DNA of 25,790 nt from the IMG/VR virus record IMGVR_UViG_3300005731_000408, positions 1-25,790 of that record. One strand, 5' to 3'. The stretch's first letter is position 1; each line of letters starts with the position of its first letter. Made by a program: the position numbers and the translations under genes. This DNA is from a virus. The notes under the pieces were generated by a model. That model did no database searches. It was not told where the DNA came from and worked only from the letters and a program-made list of their open reading frames with translations. This document shows, one piece after another, positions 5,856-13,701 of the stretch.

Positions 5856-8512
5856 TAATCTGACAATGTAAGCTTGTTGTTGTCCAAATCGATCACCAGC
5901 TTACCGTCTGCAGACTGTATCTTGCCCGCTGTGACCGTCCCCATGTTGGCAGAGATTGCCGATAACTCATTCACCGTCAGATTGGGAATGAACGCTGAAT
6001 TTATCAAACCATCACTCCCAAACAGACCCAACAATTCCCCATTGCTGTTCACAATCACCGTTTCTTCCGCAACCAATGCGATCTGGCTGGTGCCATCATC
6101 TTTGGCGACCAGCAAAATACCGCTTTCAATCCAACCATCATTGCTTGCCGCTCGCACCATCATTTTCATGGTGGCTTCAGCACCGCCAGCCGTTGCCACC
6201 GCATCAATCTTGAACAAGCCTTGTGCAAAGCTATCGCCCATGGCGGCAATAGTATCATTCAGCGAAGTGGCAAGCGCCCCATCTGCATTTGCCCGCGCTG
6301 TTTGTTCCAGCAATATCGCGGCAGTCACATCGTCCACTTGAGAAGAAACAACGGTCAGCAAATCGGCCAACGCGGCGTCACCATCTGCCCGTAGTGTGCT
6401 TTCTGTCAGTATTTGGCTTAACGCCGTACCAACCTTTGCTTGCAACAATTGCCGCTGGACATGGGCGTGAACATGTTCGCCCGTCACTTCTGATGCGAAG
6501 CGCTCAAGCTCATTGATGATATAATCAAGCGTTGCTTGCAGCGAGCCAGCACCGGTTGCATTCAGCACCCCAACCGTGTTGCTCAAATCCTTTGCCAAAT
6601 GGCCAAAATCAATGCTTTCAGGCGACAGCACTTGCATTGGACCGGTTGGCACTGCAATCGGCACCCAATTGGTCCAGTTGGCTTCGCGCCCCGGCACCGC
6701 ATCCAAAATCGCACGCGCTTCATAGGTCAGCCCCGGCATCACCCCATCACTGGAGTAGAACTCACCATCACCTGCGCTTGTGTCAGTCGCTTTGAAAAGC
6801 GTTGGATTTGGATCACCCTGAATACGATATTCAACTTTAAGTCCTCGAATGGCAGGGTCAGTAATCGGATTGTAAGTAAACTTTAGCGCAGGCAGGTTTT
6901 CGCCACCCGAACCACTCAGCGCCACCGCTTCCACCCCAAAGCCAAACACATCTTTTTGGTAGCCATAGAACGGTCGATCACGCGCCGGTTCTGCTACTTG
7001 TTCGGCAGTCGCATCGTCAGCAAATGCATCTGCGCTGACTTCTTGCAGATCCAGCATAATGCGCGCCGCATCCCAATCAATTTCACTTGCGGTGATTTCG
7101 TACGGTTTTGTCCCGCGCAAAGGATGTTCGCTTTCCCAAACTATCCAATCGCCAACTTCAAGCTGCAGATCCTTGATATCCAATGTGATCTGCGCAGTTG
7201 CTTGCAAACGCGAGCGAAACAATTGCTGTTTGACCAGCAAATAGGCTTGGTGTGCATCCTGCACCGCTGGAAGATCAACACGCTGCAACCGTGACCGGCC
7301 ATCTTCTGCAACAAAGCTCGCTGGTTCCAAGGCCGCATAAGCTTTGGCGGTGAACTCAGTCGAATGGGTGTAAGTGCCCTGCACCCCAGAATACAAAAAC
7401 GCGCCCGACCGCTTAGGCGAAAACTTCACCGGCGCGTCGTCCGGCAAATCCCCGTCTGTGATGGTCAGCACCGGCACTTTGGCCTTACCAGCAAACACCG
7501 TCACTCGACCCTGCAGTTCGCCGCGTACGCCACCCATGGTGTCGCACAATCGATCAATTACCGCATATGGGTCATCTTCGTCACTCCAAACCAAATGGCC
7601 TTCATAACGATTGCGCCAAGAACTGTCTGGTCGCTGGACTTGCTCATCACAAATGTTCATCGCAGTGATCAACCCACTAAAGTCCAAATCAGCCGTTGTT
7701 AGGTCTGCACCTAGCCGACGCAAACCATTCAATCGAAACCCGCGCGCAAAATGATTGGCCGCAACCGCTGGGTTGGTGCCATATTGCCATGTCATTGGAT
7801 CATCAAACCGAAGCGCGCCAGCTCCACCCACGGTGCTGTCCTTGCGCGGATCGTAAAGCTTTGCGCCACGCAACACGAACTTAAACGATGGCTCGCCATT
7901 AAACTTTTCTTTGTCGCTTTGCAGCGTCACCACCACGTAGCACTGGCCAGTGAACTTCTTGGAACTGTCCCAACCCGGCGTGCGGTTCACCAACTCAGTG
8001 TCTGCCAATTGGCCGGGTCGGCCATCATGAAAGCGAATATCGATTAGTGCGCCATATTCGGCCACCTGATACCGTGCCTGCTCGTTATTGAGGTATGGCC
8101 CGGCGACCGGCAAAAGATCGCGCTGACGCCCATCCACATAAATGCTTTCAAGCCCGTCGCACATATGGTCCGCCAAAACGAAAACATGCTGCGCAAACTT
8201 GGCATCATCATATTCGTTATAATGCACCTTATGGCCACCCAACACCGCGCGGCCAATCACTCCTTGAAACGCTTGGCGCTCCCCATAGGTGGTTTGTGCT
8301 GGATCTCGATTGTCATTGGCAGCACTTCCGCGACTGCCAAACAGATAGTTCATCGCGTAGCTGCCAGCCAGCGACAGGCCAAAGCTCAGTAAAGCGCCGG
8401 GCAAGGTGGCCGCAAATCCTGCACCAAACATCGCTGTAACCAAAGGCGCAGCTGTAGCGGCCTCGGTCATCAGCAAACCAAAGCTCAGCGCCACCAAAAT
8501 GCGAATAATCAT
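5855..8512 (-). CDS. Tail tip / host specificity protein (gpJ-like)
   Basis: An 885-residue tail tip protein. The first 60 residues are strongly hydrophobic and glycine-rich (MFGAGFAATLPGALLSFGLS), as is common in this family; a true signal peptide is less likely. Residues of about 100-500 carry the tail-hub region, for example DPYAVIDRLCDTMGGVRGEL, then RVTVFAGKAKVPVLTITDGD and VGDWIVWESEHPLRG, which is characteristic of gpJ and gene-transfer-agent tip proteins. A fibronectin-like part follows (about 530-620). The C-terminus (LTVNELSAISANMGTVTAGK) is the helical and beta tip region seen in many gpJ homologues. It should form the distal hub that contacts the receptor and nucleates tail assembly. 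It directly abuts the DUF6950-like gene. Confidence 0.88.
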   Translation of the reverse strand: MIIRILVALSFGLLMTEAATAAPLVTAMFGAGFAATLPGALLSFGLSLAGSYAMNYLFGSRGSAANDNRDPAQTTYGERQAFQGVIGRAVLGGHKVHYNEYDDAKFAQHVFVLADHMCDGLESIYVDGRQRDLLPVAGPYLNNEQARYQVAEYGALIDIRFHDGRPGQLADTELVNRTPGWDSSKKFTGQCYVVVTLQSDKEKFNGEPSFKFVLRGAKLYDPRKDSTVGGAGALRFDDPMTWQYGTNPAVAANHFARGFRLNGLRRLGADLTTADLDFSGLITAMNICDEQVQRPDSSWRNRYEGHLVWSDEDDPYAVIDRLCDTMGGVRGELQGRVTVFAGKAKVPVLTITDGDLPDDAPVKFSPKRSGAFLYSGVQGTYTHSTEFTAKAYAALEPASFVAEDGRSRLQRVDLPAVQDAHQAYLLVKQQLFRSRLQATAQITLDIKDLQLEVGDWIVWESEHPLRGTKPYEITASEIDWDAARIMLDLQEVSADAFADDATAEQVAEPARDRPFYGYQKDVFGFGVEAVALSGSGGENLPALKFTYNPITDPAIRGLKVEYRIQGDPNPTLFKATDTSAGDGEFYSSDGVMPGLTYEARAILDAVPGREANWTNWVPIAVPTGPMQVLSPESIDFGHLAKDLSNTVGVLNATGAGSLQATLDYIINELERFASEVTGEHVHAHVQRQLLQAKVGTALSQILTESTLRADGDAALADLLTVVSSQVDDVTAAILLEQTARANADGALATSLNDTIAAMGDSFAQGLFKIDAVATAGGAEATMKMMVRAASNDGWIESGILLVAKDDGTSQIALVAEETVIVNSNGELLGLFGSDGLINSAFIPNLTVNELSAISANMGTVTAGKIQSADGKLVIDLDNNKLTLSD

Positions 8513-8854
8513 CTAAACTGAAAACACCCTTGAAAGTGCTGTTATAGGCAAGTGGTAGTAGCCATCTTCATTGATGCCCACCGCCTTGCCATTTATCACC
8601 ACGCAACCCGCTTCAATGCCGTTGCGCATCACAACGCCAATGTCACCATCCTTGGCCGACAAAGGCGATATCTCATTAAAAAAGCGGGACAGCAAATTCG
8701 CTATCCCGCCTTCATTTCGTATCAAGCGTAACGCACTGCGCCGATCTTTGTATTGGTTCAGATATTCCAATATCGGATGGTCTGGACCGTGTCTTTGCCG
8801 CACCGACTTGGCCATGTGATGACCACAATCAGCAGTGCCCCATTTGAAGTTCAC
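8513..8854 (-). CDS. DUF6950-like tail protein (NlpC/P60-type fold)
   Basis: A 113-residue protein with the pattern of DUF6950 proteins encoded just before alphaproteobacterial tail tip genes. An N-terminal FKWGTADCGHHMAKSV carries the candidate catalytic Cys in DCG, followed by YKDRRSALRLIRNEGGI and then DGDIGVVMRNGIEAG. These resemble NlpC/P60 cysteine peptidases, so a tail-tip peptidoglycan hydrolase helping DNA entry is plausible. A conserved catalytic His is not obvious to me. I choose the GTG at 8852-8854, which overlaps the upstream stop as GTGA and has GGGGG five bases upstream. A TTG at 8866 is the alternative. The N-terminus is short compared with relatives, which usually have some 15-20 residues before the Cys. 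Confidence 0.7.
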   Translation of the reverse strand: MNFKWGTADCGHHMAKSVRQRHGPDHPILEYLNQYKDRRSALRLIRNEGGIANLLSRFFNEISPLSAKDGDIGVVMRNGIEAGCVVINGKAVGINEDGYYHLPITALSRVFSV

Positions 8855-9432
8855 GCCTGCCCCCAATTCACATCCTTGTGGATCTGGCCATTTAGGTTGC
8901 CAATTTCATCCATCGAGGTATCAGTCGGATCAAACAGCTTTTGCGTGCCACCATTGCGGATCAGTCCGCCCGGAATAGATAAGTCGATCGAAGTCGAAGC
9001 GCATTTGAGCGACAACACCGCTCCTGGCACCTCATCAAACGGCGCTTCTTCAATTCGACCCCGAAAGAATGTTTGCACCTCGATAATTTCTGCCGTTGCT
9101 GGATCCATCAGCCCAAGCTGAACCGTGACCGGCTTGAGATGCCAATCCTCTTCATAGAACCGCACTAACACATCATCAGTCAGCCCCTTTTCAGGCAAGG
9201 CGCTCATCTTCAATTCAAGCTGACCAACAGATCCGTCAAGGGCTTCTCGGATCTCGCCCACTTCGATCAAACTGCCACCGGCACGATAGGTCACGCCATT
9301 GTAAGGCTTTTCGCCCTCATGGGTCCAAAACCCATAAGTGCCAGAACCAAGTTCGAACGTGTAAAGCGCCACCTGATACCGCGCATTGCCAGTCAGCGCA
9401 TTTTGGAAAGCAACCGATAGAGATTTTGCCAT
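8851..9432 (-). CDS. DUF2163-like tail tip protein (GTA gp13 / BR0599 type)
   Basis: A 193-residue protein. The opening (MAKSLSVAFQNALTGNARYQ) leads to YGFWTHEGEKPYNGVTYRAG and then IEVGEIREALDGSVGQLELK. This matches the DUF2163 / phage BR0599 family that forms part of the distal tail and hub in gene transfer agents and related siphophages. The later FFRGRIEEAPFDEVPG is also typical. It lies exactly where expected, between a conserved 213-residue tail protein and the NlpC/P60-like protein. The upstream stop overlaps its ATG (TGATG). It probably builds the ring between tail tube and tip. Confidence 0.78.
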   Translation of the reverse strand: MAKSLSVAFQNALTGNARYQVALYTFELGSGTYGFWTHEGEKPYNGVTYRAGGSLIEVGEIREALDGSVGQLELKMSALPEKGLTDDVLVRFYEEDWHLKPVTVQLGLMDPATAEIIEVQTFFRGRIEEAPFDEVPGAVLSLKCASTSIDLSIPGGLIRNGGTQKLFDPTDTSMDEIGNLNGQIHKDVNWGQA

Positions 9433-10073
9433 CAGCTCACCCTCGATGTCGCAGAGAACGTCAACCGGCTTTCGTATATGCCGCTCTCAAGACCCTTGAC
9501 CGAAACTGGCTCAACAACAAACTCACCCGCAGCTTTGTGAAAACTTACGCTGTTGCCAACATTCACCTGCAGACTTATGGCTGGCCGGATCTCAATTGAA
9601 ACTTCACCACCCGCACTTCCAAGGGCCGTGACCTGAACGCGATGCAAACTCTTGCGAACACCGGTATCAACAGACAAATAGTCCCCTGCAGCCAAAGAGA
9701 ACAAAGCGGGGAGCTGCTCAACAACAATATTCTGCAAGTCAGTGATCGTCTTTAACTGACCAGAACCATCAAATGCGCCACCGCCAGCCACATTGAGACC
9801 ATCAAAGTTTTCATAGCCAATTGGGAACTGACGCGCCGGGTCGTGCAACAATATCGGGTACAAACCACCCTCGACTTTGTCAAAAAACGCCTGCCATTCG
9901 CCTTGTGCTGTGCGATCGAGCAAATCAGTGGTCATTGCTGCTCGCCAGTATTGCGGCGCATATTGGCCCGATAGGCCCTTGCCGGAACGCAAACGGTTTT
10001 GATTGGTCACATGCACCAAACGAAAACTTGAAGAAGCAAACCGAGAAGTTGGCAGTTGAACGGTTTCAGTCAC
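9432..10073 (-). CDS. Conserved distal tail protein
   Basis: A 213-residue protein following the tape measure gene, in the place where distal tail protein or lambda gpM/gpL equivalents lie. Visible features are LSGQYAPQYWRAAMTTDLLD, then GEWQAFFDKVEGGLYPILLH, and C-terminal beta-strand segments ending in ESRLTFSATSRVS. The start is a GTG at 10071-10073 overlapping the tape measure stop (TAGTG), so expression is probably coupled. I cannot assign it to a numbered family with certainty. Genomic context makes a structural role at the tail end very likely. Confidence 0.7.
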   Translation of the reverse strand: MTETVQLPTSRFASSSFRLVHVTNQNRLRSGKGLSGQYAPQYWRAAMTTDLLDRTAQGEWQAFFDKVEGGLYPILLHDPARQFPIGYENFDGLNVAGGGAFDGSGQLKTITDLQNIVVEQLPALFSLAAGDYLSVDTGVRKSLHRVQVTALGSAGGEVSIEIRPAISLQVNVGNSVSFHKAAGEFVVEPVSVKGLESGIYESRLTFSATSRVS

Positions 10074-11866
10074 TAGCGCACCCGATTAATTTGATTGTGT
10101 CGCATCGCCCCTGCAACACGCTTGTCCATTTTCTTGTCATATTGGCGAATACCAGCCGAAACGCCTGCTTCAACCATCTCAAGAATTTCAGAGTTTCCAC
10201 GCGCACCAGACACATCGATCGTCATATGTAGTGATCCCGAAGTATTGCCTGATCGAAGCCGATCATTTGGAACAACAATGCCTTGTTGGCCCGGCACAAT
10301 AAGCTCTGGTCCCCGTTCGCCCACTAAGTAGGGTTGGTTGGCCTGTATCAGACCACCGTTGGCCCGCGCGCCAATTGGAAATGGCAGTCCGCCACCGCCC
10401 GTTAGTCCACCCATCAAAGCACCAAACAAGGCATTCAAGCCCTGCTGCGCCTGCTGACGCAACCAAGCTCTAGCAATGTCTTCAATCGTGCCAAGCACTG
10501 CATCGCCGAAACTTTCGGTACCATCAATCATCGCATCATAGTGCGACATGGCAACGCTGGTCATGCCTTCGATTTGGCGTTGCAAAGCTTCTTGTGCAGC
10601 CGCCTGAGCCTCAATGGATTGCGTTAATGCGTCATTGGCCGTGATCTGCGCACGGATCTGATCAGCCTCGTCGCTCATCACATCGACGCCCGCGCGCCGG
10701 ATGTTGTTTAGGATCTCTTGCTCAAGCTTGGTTTTTCCAATGAGAGACGCCTCATGTTGGAGCGCTTGCATGACTTTCTCATACTGCGAAATCTCTTTGT
10801 CACGCCCACCTCCACTTGGCGCGCGTCCGTTGCCGAGCCCCTTTGGACGGGTCGGCGGCAGGCCGTTGATGGCGCTTTTCGAAAACACACCAAGTTGGTC
10901 AAATGAATACTCTTCGATTTCCGGACGCGAACTATAAAAGCCATCATAGCCCTCGCTTGGAGTGAAGAAATCTGCCAATGGTTGCCCCAAATCTCCGGTA
11001 TACAGTGCTCCTTTGATCTTTCGCTTCCCCAAGGCCTCAGTGCCACCGCCAAACCGCCTCGCATATTCATATTCGGTCATTGGCGTATACTCATCGCTGT
11101 GCACCAATCCCTTGATTGCCTGTACCGCGTTGAGTGCACCACCTTTCCACCATGTGTCCCAACGTTGCATCAACAAATCGAATTCTTTGGCAACTTCCTT
11201 GGCCGCGACCGCCGCTTCATCGTCAAGCACAAGTCCCAATTCACGCGCGCGATCGCGCATGTCTGAAATGCCTTGCTCACCCTCATCGATTAAGCGCACA
11301 AACTGCTCGCCAGCAGTGCCACCAAAAATTTCGTCAGCGATCCTGATCTGCGCGGCGACTTCGAGTTCGCCCAAGCGCCCGATGATCTCGCCAAGTAGAG
11401 CGTCTGGCTCTTTGAGCTTTTTAGCCAACTCATTCGTGGAGTAACCGAGCCGTTCAAATGCTTCTTTAGCTGGCCCTGCTTTGGTGAAGATGAATTCATC
11501 TGCACGCAGGTTGAGCTCCTTTAGCCCATCTGTCAGTGCATCGATCCCCACACGCTTTTGATCGGCTACAAATTTAAGCTCCTGAAAAGCTTCAAAGCTC
11601 ACACCCGCAGTTTCAGCTTCAGCGGCAAGGTCCGCAACGCTCTGAGCGGCGACATTGATCGCTGCGACACCCGCTGTTATTGCCCCGACAAAGAACCCGC
11701 CTTTGAGCAAATTCGCTGTCGACATGATTGACCCGGCAAACTGAGCCATGTTGCGATCAGCAATTGCAATCTTGCCCGCCGCTCTGTCCAAATCTTGCGT
11801 GAACCCAGCGACCGCTGGGCGTGCATCATTCTTGCCCTTAATCCGCCAGATTAGATCTTTGATCAT
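10073..11866 (-). CDS. Tail length tape measure protein
   Basis: A 597-residue tape measure protein. The N-terminus (MIKDLIWRIKGKNDARPAVA) leads into a hydrophobic segment at about residues 54-76 (LLKGGFFVGAITAGVAAINV). Next comes a long helical region (SFEAFQELKFVADQKRVGID) typical of phage tape measures. The C-terminal part has a glycine-rich hinge and the frequent LVGERGPELIVPGQQGIVV motif, which is widespread in siphophage tape measures. It follows the G/GT chaperone genes, as in lambda. By the usual rule of about 1.5 angstrom per residue, a tail near 90 nm is expected; that length is an inference. No obvious lytic domain is visible. Confidence 0.9.
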   Translation of the reverse strand: MIKDLIWRIKGKNDARPAVAGFTQDLDRAAGKIAIADRNMAQFAGSIMSTANLLKGGFFVGAITAGVAAINVAAQSVADLAAEAETAGVSFEAFQELKFVADQKRVGIDALTDGLKELNLRADEFIFTKAGPAKEAFERLGYSTNELAKKLKEPDALLGEIIGRLGELEVAAQIRIADEIFGGTAGEQFVRLIDEGEQGISDMRDRARELGLVLDDEAAVAAKEVAKEFDLLMQRWDTWWKGGALNAVQAIKGLVHSDEYTPMTEYEYARRFGGGTEALGKRKIKGALYTGDLGQPLADFFTPSEGYDGFYSSRPEIEEYSFDQLGVFSKSAINGLPPTRPKGLGNGRAPSGGGRDKEISQYEKVMQALQHEASLIGKTKLEQEILNNIRRAGVDVMSDEADQIRAQITANDALTQSIEAQAAAQEALQRQIEGMTSVAMSHYDAMIDGTESFGDAVLGTIEDIARAWLRQQAQQGLNALFGALMGGLTGGGGLPFPIGARANGGLIQANQPYLVGERGPELIVPGQQGIVVPNDRLRSGNTSGSLHMTIDVSGARGNSEILEMVEAGVSAGIRQYDKKMDKRVAGAMRHNQINRVR

Positions 11867-11868
11867 CG

Positions 11869-12341
11869 CTACTTCTTTTGCTCAATTTGGAAATAGGCGA
11901 GCCAACCGTTATATTCATTAACGGTCATCTCTTCGATTTCAGCTAAGGTTTTGTGGAGCCGATCCGCCAGCCTGTACATGTTCAGGCGAAGCGGATCGGC
12001 CTTTAGTTTTTTACCTGTTCCTTGACGGAAACATGGTTCTTCATGGCCAAGCCGATGTACGACACGACACGCTCATCAACACCACGATAAAGCTCGATCG
12101 CGTGGGTATCTTCGAACAACCGCTCACCATTTGCGTCCTTCGCCTTTCGGGCAATGAGATGACACAACATGAGCTGATAATTGTTCTCGGACTTCGCGTT
12201 GAGCATGAAGCTCTCGTTTAGGGTTGGCGGATCGTAATAAACCTTCAACGGCTTATCCTTCTCGCCCCACTCTGGAACTTCGATGCAGCTGTTGAGCTGA
12301 TCAGTATAGTGCTTCTTTGCCCGATCAATGAGGCTCATCAT
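11869..12341 (-). CDS. Tail assembly chaperone G-T fusion made by -1 frameshift
   Basis: The extended product of the tail chaperone gene. Ribosomes read the upstream frame to AAA AAC at 12006-12011, slip back one base on A AAA AAC, and continue with CTA AAG GCC to the TAG at 11869-11871. This adds 45 residues (including YRLADRLHKTLAEIEEM and NEYNGWLAYFQIEQKK) for a total of about 157. The added part resembles the T-type C-terminus of tail assembly chaperones, with a LADRL helix and an EWLAYF-type motif. The T frame has no ribosome binding site of its own. As in lambda gpG/gpGT, the short and long forms should coat and bind the tape measure during tail assembly, and are not expected in the finished tail. 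Confidence 0.8.
11958..12012 (-). other. Programmed -1 frameshift signal: slippery heptamer plus stem-loop
   Basis: On the minus strand AAAAAAC (12012 to 12006) is in the zero frame as xxA AAA AAC, the classical form for simultaneous -1 slippage. Five bases later (TAAAG) begins GCCGATCCGC (12000-11991), perfectly complementary to GCGGATCGGC (11967-11958). Inside that loop is a second 5-bp stem (GCCTG with CAGGC; 11970-11974 with 11983-11987). The zero-frame stop TAA follows the heptamer immediately. Confidence 0.85.
12003..12341 (-). CDS. Tail assembly chaperone G (short form)
   Basis: The unshifted product, 112 residues, ending at the TAA right after the slippery heptamer. It is mostly helical (SLIDRAKKHYTDQLNSCIEV, then YQLMLCHLIARKAKDANGER and LYRGVDERVVSYIGLAM), as expected for siphophage tail assembly chaperones lying between the tail tube and tape measure genes. 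The start overlaps the tail tube stop in ATGATGA, so either of two adjacent ATGs could serve. Most ribosomes should make this form and a minority the longer fusion. The ratio is functionally important in lambda. The family assignment rests on position, size and the frameshift. Confidence 0.85.
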   Translation of the reverse strand: MMSLIDRAKKHYTDQLNSCIEVPEWGEKDKPLKVYYDPPTLNESFMLNAKSENNYQLMLCHLIARKAKDANGERLFEDTHAIELYRGVDERVVSYIGLAMKNHVSVKEQVKN

Positions 12342-12733
12342 GCCACCGTCGCATGCGTTAGAGGACCATTGCCAACAACTGAAAAGCTACGTGTCACAAT
12401 GCCGTCTTTTGAGCCGTTGCTGTTGATCGACTGCACGATACAATTGCCTGAATACTCCGTGTCACCGGATCCATCGCCACCCGGATAAAGACCCACAGTG
12501 ATTTCGCTGCCCAACGTTAGGGCCTCTTGCCCGTTGGCGTCAGAAGCATCCCAGAATGCCTCAATCTCGGCACTCCAGTCTTTGATGCCACCTGCCTTGC
12601 GTGTTTTCCACTCGTCGCCCATTGCTGTATCTTCTTTGATATCGGCGGATTTTGTAAGCGACCAGTTTTGGATCTCAGCGACAGCGTTGCTGCCAACTTT
12701 CACCACACCATCATTGCCATCTGTCGTTGACAT
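12338..12733 (-). CDS. Major tail tube protein
   Basis: A 131-residue protein with the hallmarks of siphophage tail tube subunits. The beginning is DGNDGVVKVGSNAVAEIQNW, followed by SADIKEDTAMGDEWKTRKAG, a loop region typical of this family, and a beta-strand C-terminus (GIVTRSFSVVGNGPL). It should polymerise as stacked hexamers around the tape measure. It has a good ribosome binding site (AGGAG eight bases before the ATG). It lies between the tail terminator-like gene and the tail chaperone genes, and its stop overlaps the chaperone start. Confidence 0.85.
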   Translation of the reverse strand: MSTTDGNDGVVKVGSNAVAEIQNWSLTKSADIKEDTAMGDEWKTRKAGGIKDWSAEIEAFWDASDANGQEALTLGSEITVGLYPGGDGSGDTEYSGNCIVQSINSNGSKDGIVTRSFSVVGNGPLTHATVA

Positions 12734-12744
12734 CTGGTTTTCTC

Positions 12745-13191
12745 CTATTGAATTGAGTTTGAGGGTTGATGGCTCAGAGTGCGGTAGCGCACCTTATAAA
12801 CCATCTGGATATTGGCGACCCGCTGATCAGTGCCACCGCCAATGTCCATATTTGTAGAAACAAGCCGGATCGACTTCACCAAACCAGCAAGCTTTGGATC
12901 ATCGCCAAAAACCAGTTCTACGGCTTCAGCAATGTCGTCCAGCTCATCTTCAATGGTGTTTCCACCTTTCACATACCCTTCAAGAGAGATGCTGACCTCT
13001 CGATCAAGAGGCGGCGTCTTACCCATTGCGGACACATCAGAGTTTTCAGACGGTGCAAACACCAGAATGATTGGCCCATCGACTGGATCAATTTTGTGCG
13101 TGCGGGCCTTCAACACCTTGGTGTTTGGAATGGCGATTGCGCTCAGTTTTGCAATAAACGCTTCACGGATCTGCTGCCGAACGTGGGTCAT
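12745..13191 (-). CDS. Tail terminator protein (gpU-like)
   Basis: A 148-residue protein immediately upstream of the tail tube gene, the normal place of gpU-type tail terminators. It opens THVRQQIREAFIAKLSAIAI and contains REVSISLEGYVKGGNTIEDE, then LDDIAEAVELVFGDDPKL, and ends with a beta strand (VANIQMVYKVRYRT). This alternation of an N-terminal helix, strands and a central DD-containing helix fits the gpU fold, which caps the growing tail and joins it to the head. The start ATG overlaps the stop of the previous gene (ATGA). Confidence 0.75.
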   Translation of the reverse strand: MTHVRQQIREAFIAKLSAIAIPNTKVLKARTHKIDPVDGPIILVFAPSENSDVSAMGKTPPLDREVSISLEGYVKGGNTIEDELDDIAEAVELVFGDDPKLAGLVKSIRLVSTNMDIGGGTDQRVANIQMVYKVRYRTLSHQPSNSIQ

Positions 13192-13517
13192 CCATCGCGC
13201 TCCAATTCGAGACGCGCCACGCCTTGTCCGTCGATGTCGATCGGTGCAGCGACACGATAGTTCTGTGCGTTTAGAACCACCAGATCGTCTTCACCGAACC
13301 CATTGGGTAAATCGCTCGCCTTGCACGTTATCGTGGCATCCCCGACGCTCACCGGCACCGGGCCAAGATCATCGACCTGAAGCGACGCGTTATCGAAAAT
13401 GCCAACGAGGTTGAACACTTCACCACCTGTTGAAAGCTGATAGGTGAAGTTGGTGCCAAATTCATCGGCATTTAAGAACACAGCGAGGTCACTTTCCATC
13501 GTTTGAGTCAGTGACAT
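13188..13517 (-). CDS. Head-tail joining protein (gpFII-like)
   Basis: A 109-residue protein beginning MSLTQTMESDLAVFLNADEF. I choose the ATG at 13515-13517 because GAGGAGG lies seven to eight bases upstream; the longer open frame upstream shadows the preceding gene. The beta-rich C-terminus (EDDLVVLNAQNYRVAAPIDI, then GVARLELER) is typical of head-tail connector proteins of the gpFII / head closure type, which often end with a YRV-containing strand and LER-like tail. It overlaps the preceding small gene by 29 bases and the tail terminator gene by four. Confidence 0.75.
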   Translation of the reverse strand: MSLTQTMESDLAVFLNADEFGTNFTYQLSTGGEVFNLVGIFDNASLQVDDLGPVPVSVGDATITCKASDLPNGFGEDDLVVLNAQNYRVAAPIDIDGQGVARLELERDG

Positions 13518-13701
13518 CGGGATCCTCCTCTGCCTTGCTCGACTCGCGTTTCTTGACGAACTGAGCTTTCTTGGCATCAACAAGGCCACGCGCGATGACA
13601 GTATTGACGGTCATGGTCTTCCCGCGCGGCTGCATTTTGCCAGCCAAAGGGACTGTCTTAAGAAGCCGAATTTTGATCTTCAGTGGCTTCTTCGTCGTCA
13701 C
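13489..13701 (-). CDS. Small head-region protein overlapping both neighbours
   Basis: About 70 residues reading VTTKKPLKIKIRLLKTVPLA, then GKMQPRGKTMTVNTVIARGL and VDAKKAQFVKK. The pattern [KR]LLKxVxLAGKxxxxGxxxxVxxxxARGLVDA is one I associate with tiny proteins (DUF7210-like) near capsid genes of many phages, so I consider it real although it is hidden in overlaps. The start is uncertain: GTG at 13699-13701 places the conserved core close to the N-terminus, and an ATG at 13717-13719 is possible. Both lie inside the acidic repeat of the upstream gene in another frame. The C-terminus overlaps the start of the head-tail joining gene. Function unknown. Confidence 0.6.
   Translation of the reverse strand: MTTKKPLKIKIRLLKTVPLAGKMQPRGKTMTVNTVIARGLVDAKKAQFVKKRESSKAEEDPDVTDSNDGK

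Noticed and set aside
11869-11979. Independent T gene starting at an internal ATG (11977-11979)
   Set aside because: No ribosome site precedes this ATG and it lies in the loop of the stem; the frameshift explains the reading frame better.
12830-13414. Plus-strand open frame of 194 codons antisense to the tail terminator and head-tail genes
   Set aside because: Serine- and arginine-rich shadow translation of well-supported minus-strand genes with overlapping stops and starts; no ribosome site or family resemblance.
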